Part shown: one piece after another, positions 35,901-44,967 of the stretch
How the letters are laid out: every line of letters starts with the position of its first letter
Position numbering within the stretch: position 1 is the first letter of the stretch
NCBI RefSeq assembly: GCF_040958695.1
Contig: NZ_CP162599.1
Coordinates: forward strand, 1,150,001 to 1,214,000
From: Ornithinibacillus sp. 4-3
Lineage (GTDB): Bacteria; Bacillota; Bacilli; Bacillales; Amphibacillaceae
Direction: 5' to 3'
Length of the DNA stretch: 64,000 bases
Notes under the pieces: generated by a model
The model's database searches: none
What the model was told of the DNA's origin: nothing
What the model saw: only the letters and a program-made list of their open reading frames with translations
Position numbers and translations under genes: made by a program

Positions 35901-36455
35901 ATGCTAGCTTACTTAGATATTATTCTCGCTCAATCAGAATCTTGGTTAGGTATGAAGGCTTCGCCAGCAGGTGTACTCTACTTCCATGTTCATAATGCGA
36001 TGCTGAGAGATTTCGAGCAGATGGATGAGCAGAAAATTGAAGAAGAATTATTTAAGCAATATAAAATGAAAGGATTGCTTATCTCAGAGGCTGATGTAGT
36101 TAAAGAGATGGATACAACCTTAGATAAAGGCTATAGCCAAATTGTTCCAGCTGCAATTAATGCTAAAGGTGGATTTTATAGCAATGCGAGTGTAGCAAAC
36201 GAGCAAACCTTTGATGGTTTACGTGCACATATCCATGATTTAATTATTCAAGCGGGAATTGATATTACCTCAGGAAGAATTGATTTAGCACCTTATGAAT
36301 ATAAAGAGAGAAATGCTTGTACATTCTGCCAATTTAAATCAGTTTGTCAGTTTGATCCAAGCTTAACAGAGAACAAATTCCGAACATTAAAAGATAAAAA
36401 AGATGAAGAAATTATTCATGAAATATTGCAGAATAAAACACTAGATTTAGAGTAG
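32958..36455 (+). CDS. addB: AddB subunit of the AddAB helicase-nuclease
   Basis: A 1165-residue subunit that, with AddA, resects double-strand breaks and recognises Chi. The ATG at 32958 is preceded by GAGGGG. The nuclease domain near the C terminus has IIDYKSSE and ALQMLAYLDI, and the iron-sulfur Cys set is visible: YYRCSYQHF (about 800) and CTFCQFKSVCQF (about 1117-1128). The expected Walker A at residues 8-15 reads GRAGAGQS: the invariant Lys is Gln. Stop and addA start are 12 bp apart. Confidence 0.95.
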   Translation: MGLRFVLGRAGAGQSNYLLREVREKLQHEARGPAIFYIVPDQMTFQQEYKLYQENHVQGSMRAQVVSFSRLAWHILQETGGATRPFISSVGIQMMLRKIIEEKQGDFQVFQKALEKQGFLDDLENMITEFKRYRISPDTLLNQMDRMNEFVHKESSEQSLLYKLDDLYYIYQQLVSQLQGKYLDGEDRLQLLAEKIELSKQLETAEIYLDGFHRFTPQELLVVETLLKKCKRVTIGLTVDQVDENMSELDLFYQTNETYCALRSLTEQYQIPIEEVIRLRPEDARFKERPAMQHLENHFDTRPSPAFLGKAPIQMAEAIHPRAEVEGVAQEIIRLVREENYRFKDMAIFIRQTDMYHELLSTIFEDYGIPLFIDEKKTMLHHPLIELLRSALEIVEGNWRYDTVFRVIKTGFIRADDEEYPLTNDAIDELENYVIEHGIRSRETWFSDQPWIYRRFSGFSQRAQTDEELEMQRKINAYRRQVVQGLQTFDEQIRQAKTIRELCETTFRWLEHIDVPSRLEEIREAYDASAENELAREQEQVWDAIIQLFDEMVEMAGEEVLSLSSFRSILDAGLKSLKFSHVPPSIDHVIVGTIDRSRISGIRAAFLLGVNEGVWPNKPPSDVIISEQERTLLAYHGLQLAENSQRKLLDEWFYIYLAFTAARDFLWISYPISDGEGKAKIPSQLIKRIAELFPMLNSPILLGDPEEIEDAERFITTSTTTRSVLTAKLAKYKRGYPMKEIWDHVLNWYISNEPKYGTTYQVLQSIFYENRPKNLSKQTVGNLYDKQIKTSVSRLEMYYRCSYQHFAQYNLQLQERRKYTLEAPDIGSLFHEALKMITEWVQREGNDFANLSRQDAKAYAQRALNDLAPILQNQILSSSNRYQYIKNKLFHVIARATYILSEQARKSGFSPVSVELSFGENGKLNPLVITLPNGYELLFRGRIDRVDKAMVGSDLYLRIIDYKSSETGLNLVHVYYGIALQMLAYLDIILAQSESWLGMKASPAGVLYFHVHNAMLRDFEQMDEQKIEEELFKQYKMKGLLISEADVVKEMDTTLDKGYSQIVPAAINAKGGFYSNASVANEQTFDGLRAHIHDLIIQAGIDITSGRIDLAPYEYKERNACTFCQFKSVCQFDPSLTENKFRTLKDKKDEEIIHEILQNKTLDLE

Positions 36456-36467
36456 AGGAGGGAGTAG

Positions 36468-39400
36468 ATGGTAAAGTGGACGAAAGAACAGGAAGCGGCG
36501 ATCTATGCTACAGGGAAAGATACGCTTATTGCAGCCGCAGCTGGTTCAGGGAAAACAGCCGTACTTGTAGAAAGAATTATTCAAAAGGTCATTTCCAAGG
36601 ACAATCCAACAGATATTGATTCATTATTAGTTGTTACATTTACAAATGCAGCAGCAGAAGAAATGCGAAATCGTGTAGCAGAAGCCCTGGAGCAAGAGAT
36701 TGCTAAAGATCCAGCATCAACTCATTTAAAGAAACAATTATCGCTTCTGCAGCGTGCTTCCATATCTACACTGCATTCCTTCTGTATGAATGTTGTTAGA
36801 GAATATGCTTACTTATTAGACATAGATCCTGCATTTCGAATTGCTAATGATGTGGAAACAGATCTAATTAAGCAAGATACATTAGATGATTTATTTGAAG
36901 AATGGTATGGGAAAGAAGGAGAGGACCGAGAATTATTTCTAGATTTTATTGAACGCTTTTCTAATGATAGAAATGATCGGGAAGTAGAAGCACTTGTACT
37001 TTCTCTTTACACATTTGCTATGCAAAACCCATGGCCAGAACTTTGGTTAGATGAATTATTAGCAAATTACCAGATTGCTGATGATTGGCAAGAGGAAGAC
37101 TTTGCATGGTTGAATTTGATGAAGGATGAAATGCGTTTTGAGCTAGAGGCTGTAGAGCAGGAACTAGAGTTAGCCATAAATCTAGCAAATGATCCAGGGG
37201 GGCCAGCGCATTATGTAGAAGCGATAGAAAACGACCAACAGCAAATAAATAAAATAAAAGAGAATATTTCTAGTTGGCAAGATTTACAACCGATGATGAC
37301 ATCTTTAAATTTCAAAAGATTATCGACTAAGAAATATGAGTGTGATGAAGAAAAGAAAGAAAAAGCAAAGAAACATCGGGATGCTTATAAAAAACGATTA
37401 GAAGACATAAAGAAGAAATGGTTTATCAGGGATTTAGCAAGCCATGTGGAGGATATGCGTAAACTATATCCTGTATTTGAACAATTAATAAGCTTTGTAA
37501 AAGAATTCCAAAAGAAATATACAAAAGAAAAGCAAGAAAGAGCGATTGTTGATTTCTCTGATTTAGAGCATTATTGTTTGGATGTGCTTGTGGAAGAAGA
37601 TACAACATATGGAGAGTTAAAGCCTTCCTTTGTTGCCCAAAAATTAAAAGAAAAATACACAGAACTATTAGTTGATGAATATCAAGATACTAATTTAGTT
37701 CAAGAGACGATTTTACAATTGATTTGTCGTCCAGATCCTGGAAATATGTTTATGGTAGGAGACGTAAAACAGAGCATCTATCGTTTTCGTCATGCCGAGC
37801 CTACTTTATTTATTGAAAAGTATAAACGCTATGCCGATGAACCAGAAGTCGGAAAGCGAATTGATTTAGCACGAAACTTTCGTAGTCGCGAAAATGTATT
37901 AATAGGCGTAAATTATATCTTTAGACAATTGATGGATGAGAAATTGGGGGAAATTGCTTATGATCAAGATGCAGAACTAATTTATGCCAATCATCTCTAT
38001 GATCAGCTGCCAATGTTAAATAGTGAGCCAGAGCTTGTTATGATTAATTCAGATAATACTTCAAGTTCAAATGAAGATGAGGCAGAACAGCTAGAAAAAG
38101 CCCAATTAGAAGCCAGACAATATGCGAAGTTAATCAAAACTTGGATTGGTGATAATGGTGAAGCACCCGTACAAGTAATTGATAAAGCAACACAACAGAA
38201 ACGGAATATTCGTTTTAGTGATATTGTTATTTTACATCGTTCCTTAACTTGGGCTGGTGTAATTATGGAAGAATTTAAAAAGCAAAATCTTCCAATCTAT
38301 GCAGAGCTATCTACTGGTTATTTTGAAGCGATTGAAATTAAAATTATGATTAGCTTCCTGAAGGTTATTGATAATCCAAGACAGGATATTCCTTTAGCGT
38401 CTGTACTTCGTTCACCTATTGTTGGTTTAGATGAGGAAGAACTAACACAGATTCGTTTGGCAAAACCAGGTGTGGACTTTTATGAAGCTTTACTAGTATA
38501 TAAGAAGCAAGTTGATGAGAACCATCAGCTTCATCGATTTTTAAATATGTTAGAAGTGTTTCGTGTTCAATCTCGACAAGGGGCTTTATCAGAGCTTATC
38601 TGGCAAATTTATCGGGAGACAGGTTATTATGATTTTGCTGGAGGAATGCCAGGAGGAAGACAGCGTCAGGCCAATTTGCGCGCACTTTATGATCGAGCAA
38701 GAACATATGAGCAAACATCATTCCGTGGACTATTTCGCTTCCTTCGATTAATTGAAAGAATGGAGGAACGTGGCGAGGATTTAGGAGCAGCATCTGCACT
38801 TAGTGAAAAGGAAGATGTTGTACGTATCATGACGATTCATAGTAGTAAGGGGTTAGAGTTCCCAGTGGTGATTCTTGGAGGATTAGGCAGACAATTTAAT
38901 ATGATGGATTTGCGGAGTAAGTATCTAATTGATAAAGACTATGGATTTGCTACACAATTTATTGATCCAGTGAAACGAATCTCTTATCCAACTTTGTATT
39001 ATCATGCAGTAAAAAATATTAAACTACGTCAGCTTCTTGCAGAGGAAATGCGCGTATTGTATGTAGCATTAACCCGTGCAAAGGAAAAGCTTGTGATGGT
39101 AGGTACAGTTACAGGATTAGAAAGTAAAATAGAAAAATGGCAGGAAACAATCAATCATGATAAATGGGTATTACCAAGCCATATAAGAGTTGCTGGGAAA
39201 TCCTATATAGATTGGATAGGACCTGCACTAATGCGACACCAGCATAGTGAAGCATTAAGGACAGAAAGCTTTGATCTGGCTCCAACAGAAATTATCAATG
39301 ATCCATCAAGCTGGAATTTTTCTGTAGTCGAAGCAAGCGAGCTTACAAAAGTTTCAGAACTAGAAGAAATTCCAGAAGAGGAATTAAAGCAGAGAATTGT

Positions 39401-40160
39401 GAATTGGAAGATACAGCCACTTGAAAATAATGAATTAACAGCTCTGGTTGACCATCGTTTAACCTATCAATATCCTTTTGAGGAAGCAGTTCGTGCACGA
39501 GCAAAACAAACTGTAACAGAAATCAAAAGACAAAGGGAGCAACGAGATGACTTTAGCGCAGATCAATTAATTGCTTACCGCACACCAATTGTGAAACGAC
39601 CTTCCTTTATGCAAAAGGAAAAGAAAGTAACCGCAGCAGAACGTGGTACAGCAATGCATACGGTAATGCAACATTTGCCATTAGACAAAGAATGGACGAG
39701 GGAAGGACTTAGACAGTTCCTAGATGTATTAGTCAGAAAAGAAATCATCCATGAAGATATGGTTGAACATATTCATATTCCTTCGATTTTAAAATTTTTA
39801 GAAACAGAAATTGCGCATGAAATCAGGCAAGCAGAAACAGTGTATCGTGAAGTGCCTTTTAGTATTGCATTATCAGCAAAGGATGTTTATAAAAATTGGA
39901 ATACAGATAAAGAGGAAAAAGTCTTAATTCAAGGAGTAATTGATTGTTTGATACCTAAAGAAGATGGTTGGATGATGATTGATTATAAAACAGATGCAAT
40001 CTTTGATGAAATTACAGAGGAATTAAAGCATGATTTATTTAAACGATATGAAACACAAATAAGTTTATATAGACAGGCTGTAGAAACCATTTGGCAGCAG
40101 CCGGTAAAAGAAGCATATCTTTACTTTTTCTCGAAATCACTGCTTATTTCTTGTAATTGA
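36468..40160 (+). CDS. addA: AddA helicase-nuclease subunit
   Basis: A 1230-residue UvrD-type helicase with a C-terminal RecB-family nuclease. Walker A is AAAAGSGKTAVLVERI (about 22-37), Walker B LLVDEYQDTN (about 402-411), with VGDVKQSIYRFR motif III, TIHSSKGLEFPVV (about 788-800) and YVALTRAKEKL as motif VI. The nuclease core is GVIDCLIPKEDGWMMIDYKTD near 1155-1175. It moves 3' to 5' and cuts the 3'-ended strand in the AddAB complex. GAGGAGGGAG precedes the ATG. Confidence 0.96.
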   Translation: MVKWTKEQEAAIYATGKDTLIAAAAGSGKTAVLVERIIQKVISKDNPTDIDSLLVVTFTNAAAEEMRNRVAEALEQEIAKDPASTHLKKQLSLLQRASISTLHSFCMNVVREYAYLLDIDPAFRIANDVETDLIKQDTLDDLFEEWYGKEGEDRELFLDFIERFSNDRNDREVEALVLSLYTFAMQNPWPELWLDELLANYQIADDWQEEDFAWLNLMKDEMRFELEAVEQELELAINLANDPGGPAHYVEAIENDQQQINKIKENISSWQDLQPMMTSLNFKRLSTKKYECDEEKKEKAKKHRDAYKKRLEDIKKKWFIRDLASHVEDMRKLYPVFEQLISFVKEFQKKYTKEKQERAIVDFSDLEHYCLDVLVEEDTTYGELKPSFVAQKLKEKYTELLVDEYQDTNLVQETILQLICRPDPGNMFMVGDVKQSIYRFRHAEPTLFIEKYKRYADEPEVGKRIDLARNFRSRENVLIGVNYIFRQLMDEKLGEIAYDQDAELIYANHLYDQLPMLNSEPELVMINSDNTSSSNEDEAEQLEKAQLEARQYAKLIKTWIGDNGEAPVQVIDKATQQKRNIRFSDIVILHRSLTWAGVIMEEFKKQNLPIYAELSTGYFEAIEIKIMISFLKVIDNPRQDIPLASVLRSPIVGLDEEELTQIRLAKPGVDFYEALLVYKKQVDENHQLHRFLNMLEVFRVQSRQGALSELIWQIYRETGYYDFAGGMPGGRQRQANLRALYDRARTYEQTSFRGLFRFLRLIERMEERGEDLGAASALSEKEDVVRIMTIHSSKGLEFPVVILGGLGRQFNMMDLRSKYLIDKDYGFATQFIDPVKRISYPTLYYHAVKNIKLRQLLAEEMRVLYVALTRAKEKLVMVGTVTGLESKIEKWQETINHDKWVLPSHIRVAGKSYIDWIGPALMRHQHSEALRTESFDLAPTEIINDPSSWNFSVVEASELTKVSELEEIPEEELKQRIVNWKIQPLENNELTALVDHRLTYQYPFEEAVRARAKQTVTEIKRQREQRDDFSADQLIAYRTPIVKRPSFMQKEKKVTAAERGTAMHTVMQHLPLDKEWTREGLRQFLDVLVRKEIIHEDMVEHIHIPSILKFLETEIAHEIRQAETVYREVPFSIALSAKDVYKNWNTDKEEKVLIQGVIDCLIPKEDGWMMIDYKTDAIFDEITEELKHDLFKRYETQISLYRQAVETIWQQPVKEAYLYFFSKSLLISCN

Positions 40161-40185
40161 AAATCAATTAGAAATGAGGGAATGA

Positions 40186-40626
40186 ATGAAAGTTATTTTT
40201 CGTTCTTATACAGATACAGACTATCAAGCCTTCATGCAAATGGTAATAAAGCTTTATAATGAGGACCCAGAAGGGGATAAGATAACAGAAGAAAAAATCA
40301 ATGCAACGATTAAAGAAGCTAAAGATCATCCATGCAAAGTAAGCATAAAAATATTCATGATGGGACATTCTTATGCTGGTTATGCAATACTTGTTTATTT
40401 TTGGAGCAATGAATATGGTGGCGATGTCCTACACATTGATGAATTATATGTCGAAAAGGAATTTAGAAAGCGAGGAATTGCTACTGATTTTTTGGAAAGT
40501 CTTGTGACTGGAGAGGCTGTAGCTTTACAATTACAGACTACTAAGGCTAATCAACGAGCAGAGAAGTTTTACCGACAGCAGGGATTTAGAGCATTAGAAA
40601 ACAACCATTTATTTAAGAGGATTTAA
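40186..40626 (+). CDS. GNAT-family acetyltransferase
   Basis: A 146-residue cytosolic N-acetyltransferase. The acetyl-CoA-binding motif A is HIDELYVEKEFRKRGIATDFLESL (R-K-R-G-I-A, about 82-105 for the block), followed by TTKANQRAEKFYRQQGF (about 118-134), the usual motif B. The substrate is unknown. GAGGGA precedes the ATG, and 25 bp separate it from addA, so cotranscription is possible. Confidence 0.85.
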   Translation: MKVIFRSYTDTDYQAFMQMVIKLYNEDPEGDKITEEKINATIKEAKDHPCKVSIKIFMMGHSYAGYAILVYFWSNEYGGDVLHIDELYVEKEFRKRGIATDFLESLVTGEAVALQLQTTKANQRAEKFYRQQGFRALENNHLFKRI

Positions 40627-40658
40627 TGATATTCAGTTATGAGAGATGGGGAAGCATT

Positions 40659-40692
40659 AAAAAAGCGGAGCTGATTTAGCTCTGCTTTTTAT
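40659..40692. terminator. Bidirectional terminator between the GNAT gene and spoVFA
   Basis: AAAAAGCGGAGC (40659-40671) pairs with GCTCTGCTTTTT (40679-40690). The spoVFA stop codon lies in the loop. Confidence 0.88.
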
Positions 40693-41566
40693 ATTGTTCT
40701 TCCAACAATTCATTTATAATTCGTCCAATGACTTTTCCAGCTGTTTTAGGAGCTGTTTTTCCGGGCAGGCCTAAGCCATGAACTGTTTTTATCCCGACTT
40801 TTTCAGCATAAGCAAAATCTGTTCCACCAGGGGCAGAGGTGATATCAATAATCAATGTCTCTTTACTTACCTGATCTAAAAGTTCCTTGTTGAGAATAAG
40901 ATGTGGGATCGTATTGATACAAATATCCATATCTTGGATTTGCTGATCAACTTCATTTAGCCGAATTGGTTGTAATCCTAATTCTGTAATCCGAGCAATA
41001 TCGGTTGATTTTCTTGCTGCTACATGAACATGAGCACCAACATTTTTGAATAATCGAGCTACTGTAAAACCGACTCGCCCAAAGCCAAGTACAAGTATTT
41101 TGGCTCCATGAATCGTTGTGTCTGTTTCATCTATAGCGATTTTTAATGTTCCTTCTGCTGTTGGAATAGAGTTATAAATTGCTAAATCATCTCGAGCAAA
41201 TAAAGTAACTAACTTGCGTTGGTTTTCTTCCGCAAGCTGAGTTAGAAAGTCATTTGTTGTACCAGAATAAATGATACAATGCTTTGGAGTTTGATTTAAT
41301 ATTTCTGCGTTTATATAAATTTCTTCTTCCGAATACATTGCTTCCATTTTCCCTTGAGCATTTGTTCCAGATACTGGTAAAACAATGGCATCTATTTTAC
41401 TGAAATCCATAGTATCTAGGGAATGTGAATGGATGTTTGGCTGTTGAACAGTGAATTGATCATAACCAATAACATGCACATTTGCTCCATTTCCAATAAG
41501 ATCATCCATAACAATTAGAAATCTGGCATCTCCGCCCATGATTAATATATTCATACCTTGTAACAC
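40676..41566 (-). CDS. spoVFA: Dipicolinate synthase subunit A (SpoVFA/DpaA)
   Basis: A 296-residue mother-cell enzyme subunit that, with SpoVFB, converts dihydrodipicolinate-type intermediates to spore dipicolinic acid. N-terminal NILIMGGDARFL (about 6-17) and the dinucleotide fold KILVLGFGRVGFTVARLF (about 151-168) are typical, as are FARDDLAIYNSIPTAEGT and DICINTIPHLIL. It starts at GTG with GGGAGGAG upstream. Length equals that of the B. subtilis protein. The partner spoVFB does not follow; a SigK-type promoter precedes. Confidence 0.92.
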   Translation of the reverse strand: MLQGMNILIMGGDARFLIVMDDLIGNGANVHVIGYDQFTVQQPNIHSHSLDTMDFSKIDAIVLPVSGTNAQGKMEAMYSEEEIYINAEILNQTPKHCIIYSGTTNDFLTQLAEENQRKLVTLFARDDLAIYNSIPTAEGTLKIAIDETDTTIHGAKILVLGFGRVGFTVARLFKNVGAHVHVAARKSTDIARITELGLQPIRLNEVDQQIQDMDICINTIPHLILNKELLDQVSKETLIIDITSAPGGTDFAYAEKVGIKTVHGLGLPGKTAPKTAGKVIGRIINELLEEQYKKQS

Positions 41567-41600
41567 GTAAACACTCCTCCCGAAAAAATCCGCATATGTC

Positions 41601-41628
41601 TATCGTATGTATAACTGCCTAAAGAAGT
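41601..41628 (-). promoter_or_regulatory. Candidate SigK promoter of spoVFA
   Basis: On the minus strand, AC, then 17 bp, then CATACGATA fits the mother-cell SigK pattern (AC, 16-17 bp, CATA-N3-TA). It lies about 35 bp before the GTG start, consistent with spoVF expression in B. subtilis. Confidence 0.6.
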
Positions 41629-41656
41629 GAAAAATTTTTTGCATAAATTGTTTTTG

Positions 41657-41692
41657 AAAAAGAAAGTAAGCATGCATTGTGCTTACTTTCCT
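41657..41692 (-). terminator. Terminator of the cyclophilin gene
   Basis: GAAAGTAAGC (41662-41671) pairs with GCTTACTTTC (41681-41690); T-rich tail on the minus strand. Confidence 0.82.
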
Positions 41693-41703
41693 CTTATTTT
41701 TGA

Positions 41704-42330
41704 CTAATTGGCAATTGTTTCAGGTTCTTGATATGTATAGCCTTTTGTATTCACAGTCATTGTTTTAATCTTTTGTTCTTCGACTGGTTTGTCATTTGCG
41801 TCACGATCAACGTCAACAATTTCATCAACGATTTCCATTCCTTGAATGACTTTACCAAAACCGGCATAATTACCATCTAAATGAGGTGCATCAGCAACCA
41901 TAATGAAAAATTGTGATCCAGCTGAATCTGGATGTGATGAACGGGCCATTGAAATAACTCCACGTTCATGGATTAAATCATTTTCAAAGTTATTAGAGTT
42001 AAATTCACCTTTTATAGAATAATCTGGTCCTCCCATACCTGTACCGGATGGATCTCCGCCTTGAACCATGAATCCGGGTATTACTCGGTGAAAGATGACG
42101 CCATCATAATAATTATCCTCAATTAAAGCAATAAAGTTTCTAACCGTATTTCGAGCGATATTTGGATAGAGTTCAATCTCTATTTCACTTTCATCTTCCA
42201 TAATTATCGTTACAATTGGGTTTTCTTTGATGTCTGTATCATCTGTTTCTTTTTCTTGTTTACTACAGCCTATTAAAAGGGAAATAGCAGTAAAAGTAAT
42301 AATTAAAAATAGTAATGATTGTTTTTTCAT
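41704..42330 (-). CDS. Cyclophilin-type peptidyl-prolyl isomerase, lipoprotein
   Basis: A 208-residue prolyl isomerase. The ATG at 42330 (GGAGGATAAT upstream) gives a signal peptide with lipobox LLIGC (Cys near 22), so it is probably anchored outside the membrane, unlike cytosolic PpiB. The cyclophilin core is complete: VIFHRVIPGFMVQGGDPSGTG (split as FHRVIPGFMVQGGD, about 90-103), SMARSSHPDSAGSQFFIM and LDGNYAGFGKVIQGM. A role in folding exported proteins, parallel to PrsA, is inferred. Confidence 0.93.
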   Translation of the reverse strand: MKKQSLLFLIITFTAISLLIGCSKQEKETDDTDIKENPIVTIIMEDESEIEIELYPNIARNTVRNFIALIEDNYYDGVIFHRVIPGFMVQGGDPSGTGMGGPDYSIKGEFNSNNFENDLIHERGVISMARSSHPDSAGSQFFIMVADAPHLDGNYAGFGKVIQGMEIVDEIVDVDRDANDKPVEEQKIKTMTVNTKGYTYQEPETIAN

Positions 42331-42500
42331 ATTATCCTCCAGTGATTTTTCAAATGTTATCAAAATGCCAATTACATCTAGAGTTATTATAGCATGTCTG
42401 TTTCTTTTCAAGGCTATATATAATCATTTTATCTTATGTTATAATTATTACAAATTTTCAAATAAAATAAGTCATTTTCTTATGGGAGAAGGTGCTTTTG

Positions 42501-43703
42501 GTGGATAAAGGAAAGTTAAAGCGGGAAGGTCAAAAGTGGGTAGATGATGAAATTATTACAAAAGCTCAGCTAGAGCAAATTTTGGATCGTTATCAGAAGC
42601 GAGACCCGAATTTTCTTCTTGTTTTATTTGCTGTATTATTAACGGGCTTAGGTTTTCTAACATTCATTTTCTCAGATTGGGCACAGGTACCTCATTTCTC
42701 TAGAGTACTTATTGTACTTGTTGTGACTATAGGTTTATATGTATTAGGTGATTTTCTACATCGTAAAAGATCTATTTTACTTGGAATTAGTTTTATTAGT
42801 TTAGGTTATATTGTGTTCGGAGCAGGTATGTTCTTGATCTTAAATATATATCAAGTACAGGTATGGTCTGTATGGCCATTTATTATCTGGAGTATCATTG
42901 GATTAATCCTATACTTTATTTATGAACATAAACTGCTTTATGCTTTAGGATTAACCGTAATTACAGTGGGACAAATTTACAGTGAAATGAATTTTTCTGA
43001 TTTCAACTGGATCCTGTTTCTTGTGTTCCTAATTGGTTTTGCACATTTCACATATCATCATGCAAATAGGTTATTTGGTTATTTATTTGCACTCAGCTTT
43101 GTATTACAAATGCTTATGCTGATTCTATCGTATTCAAAGGATTATTATTGGTTGATTATTTACATTCTAATCCTTTATATAGTTAGTCAATATATACCGA
43201 AGCAACCTTTGAAGGAAGCTTTTTATTACACTAGTTTGCTGAGTATATTTATCTTAGGAATGGCTCAAGCATTTATGCTACAAGATGACTTTTATCTTGG
43301 AAGATTGCAGTTTGAAACGATTTTCTTCATCGTATGGGGAATCTTATTCGTCCTTAGTCTATTAAGTAAAATCATGCAAAAACGTCAGCTGGAAATCATT
43401 GATCTTATCCTGTTTTTACCTATTTACTATCTGCCATTTCCGTCGATGTTTGCTTTAATTATTCTATTTGTGTTTTCTATTTGTTGGCTTATTATTGGTT
43501 ATCAACAGGATAATAATAGTCAAATTCAGACAGGGACAATTGCTTTCTTATTAAGTACGTTTACCGTGTATATTCAGTATGCTTGGGATACGATGAATAA
43601 ATCACTCTTTTTCTTTGTAGGCGGGATCTTGCTCTTTCTTATTAGCTTTATTTTTCAAAGACAGAGAAAGAAATTACTGGAAAGCGGAGGTACAAAGAAA
43701 TGA
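42501..43703 (+). CDS. DUF2157 polytopic membrane protein
   Basis: A membrane protein of about 400 residues with a short cytosolic N-terminal part (KLKREGQKWVDDEIITKAQLEQIL) and at least ten hydrophobic helices. The N-terminal layout and repeated LLGISFISLGYIVFGAGMF-like segments fit DUF2157. I favour the GTG at 42501, eight bases after GAGAAGG; upstream in-frame starts at 42492 and 42498 are too close to that site. Its stop overlaps the next ATG by 4 bp, so the two are coupled. No function is known. Confidence 0.75.
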   Translation: MDKGKLKREGQKWVDDEIITKAQLEQILDRYQKRDPNFLLVLFAVLLTGLGFLTFIFSDWAQVPHFSRVLIVLVVTIGLYVLGDFLHRKRSILLGISFISLGYIVFGAGMFLILNIYQVQVWSVWPFIIWSIIGLILYFIYEHKLLYALGLTVITVGQIYSEMNFSDFNWILFLVFLIGFAHFTYHHANRLFGYLFALSFVLQMLMLILSYSKDYYWLIIYILILYIVSQYIPKQPLKEAFYYTSLLSIFILGMAQAFMLQDDFYLGRLQFETIFFIVWGILFVLSLLSKIMQKRQLEIIDLILFLPIYYLPFPSMFALIILFVFSICWLIIGYQQDNNSQIQTGTIAFLLSTFTVYIQYAWDTMNKSLFFFVGGILLFLISFIFQRQRKKLLESGGTKK

Positions 43704-44203
43704 AAAGGATAGCATTTTATACGGTTTTGTTTATCCAAATCATTGTACTTAGCTTATTAGCAATACAATATAATTTAATTGATCGAACTGACAAAGAAGT
43801 ACAATTATTGCTCCAGGATCGTACCTTTTATTCTGAAAGCACACCAATTTATATTAATTATGAAATCGAGGAGATACCAAAGGAAAAATGGGATATTGAA
43901 GTAGACCAAGAAGATGTAGATTCCGTATATGTTCTCCTTGAACAAGGGGAAAATGGTATTTCTAATGTTAGCAAAGTGGTTTTAGAGAAACCTAATAAAG
44001 ATGCTGCTCAAGCTTTTCTAAAAGCGAGTTTTTCATATGAGAATAGAGGAATGTATTATGTTCATTATGAAAGCTTACAGCGTGTAATGGATGAGAGATT
44101 GATTGAAGGCATAGAATCAGACAAAGCATTAGTAGCAACAATAAAAATAGCACCATGGGGTCAATCTAAAATCACCTCCATTGAAAATATAGCGAAAGAA
44201 TGA
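43700..44203 (+). CDS. GDYXXLXY-like membrane-anchored protein
   Basis: A 167-residue protein with an N-terminal transmembrane anchor (about 3-23) and an extracytoplasmic part. A DRTFYSESTPIYINYEIEEIP block (T-P-I-Y-I-N-Y near 47-53) fits the GDYXXLXY domain loosely, and such proteins commonly follow DUF2157 genes. The coupling by a 4-bp overlap supports a joint role with the upstream protein. The family match is tentative because the Gly-Asp of the name motif is not present. Confidence 0.55.
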   Translation: MKRIAFYTVLFIQIIVLSLLAIQYNLIDRTDKEVQLLLQDRTFYSESTPIYINYEIEEIPKEKWDIEVDQEDVDSVYVLLEQGENGISNVSKVVLEKPNKDAAQAFLKASFSYENRGMYYVHYESLQRVMDERLIEGIESDKALVATIKIAPWGQSKITSIENIAKE

Positions 44204-44284
44204 CAAAGTAGGTTAATTATTTTCTTTCCGCATTGTCCATGATATGATATCGAAAGGAAGATTATTTGTAAGGGGGAAATTATT

Positions 44285-44656
44285 TTGAACACACATCTAC
44301 ATATTACAGCTTGGGCACTGGCTATTATCCTATTGCTTGTAGTCATTGTATTACAGAAAACAGGTAAAGCAAAAGGCGCTAAAATTACACATATGATTTT
44401 ACGCTTAGATTATCTCTTAATTTTATATTCTGGTGGATCCCTATTAACTAATTATCTTAACGGTGGTGGTCCAATGATGACAGAAGCTATTATTAAGAGT
44501 GTCGCTGGACTTTGGGTAATTGTTGCAATGGAAATGATTGCTGTTCGTACTGGTAAAAGAAAAGCAACTAAAGGTGCATGGATTCAACTTATTATCGCAT
44601 TGATTATTACAATCGCACTAGGATTCGGTAGACTTGAAGGTGGATTATTACCTTAA
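44285..44656 (+). CDS. yisL: YisL-family membrane protein (UPF0344)
   Basis: A 123-residue membrane protein with four hydrophobic helices (about 6-23, 37-57, 66-85, 97-116). HLHITAWALAIIL at the start and GALLTNYL/GLWVIVAMEMIAV-type segments match UPF0344/YisL. It starts at TTG with AAGGGGGAAA upstream. Function is unknown. A terminator follows. Confidence 0.85.
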   Translation: MNTHLHITAWALAIILLLVVIVLQKTGKAKGAKITHMILRLDYLLILYSGGSLLTNYLNGGGPMMTEAIIKSVAGLWVIVAMEMIAVRTGKRKATKGAWIQLIIALIITIALGFGRLEGGLLP

Positions 44657-44672
44657 TAGGTAAAATAAAAAT

Positions 44673-44700
44673 AGGTGTCTTAAAAGGCACCTGTTTTTTT
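44673..44700 (+). terminator. Terminator of yisL
   Basis: AGGTGTCT pairs with AGGCACCT around a short loop and runs into eight or nine T residues. Confidence 0.85.
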
Positions 44701-44967
44701 GTGATTTTAAAGGATCAACTAGCGAATAATAGAAAATAAACTTTGAACGTTTTCCAACATTTCTCTCTTTTTTATTGACTATCAATTTGTAGCATGAATA
44801 ATAGAACAGAGATGAAAAATGTGAAATTTCATTTTCAAGGTTTTTTTACAACCAAACTTCAATTTTCTATGAAATATTAATTGATAAAATCAGGTTGTTA
44901 CGTACTAGTTACATCACTCATTTTATAGTGGGATAAGCATCTAAATATATACAAGAGGAGTAAATTG

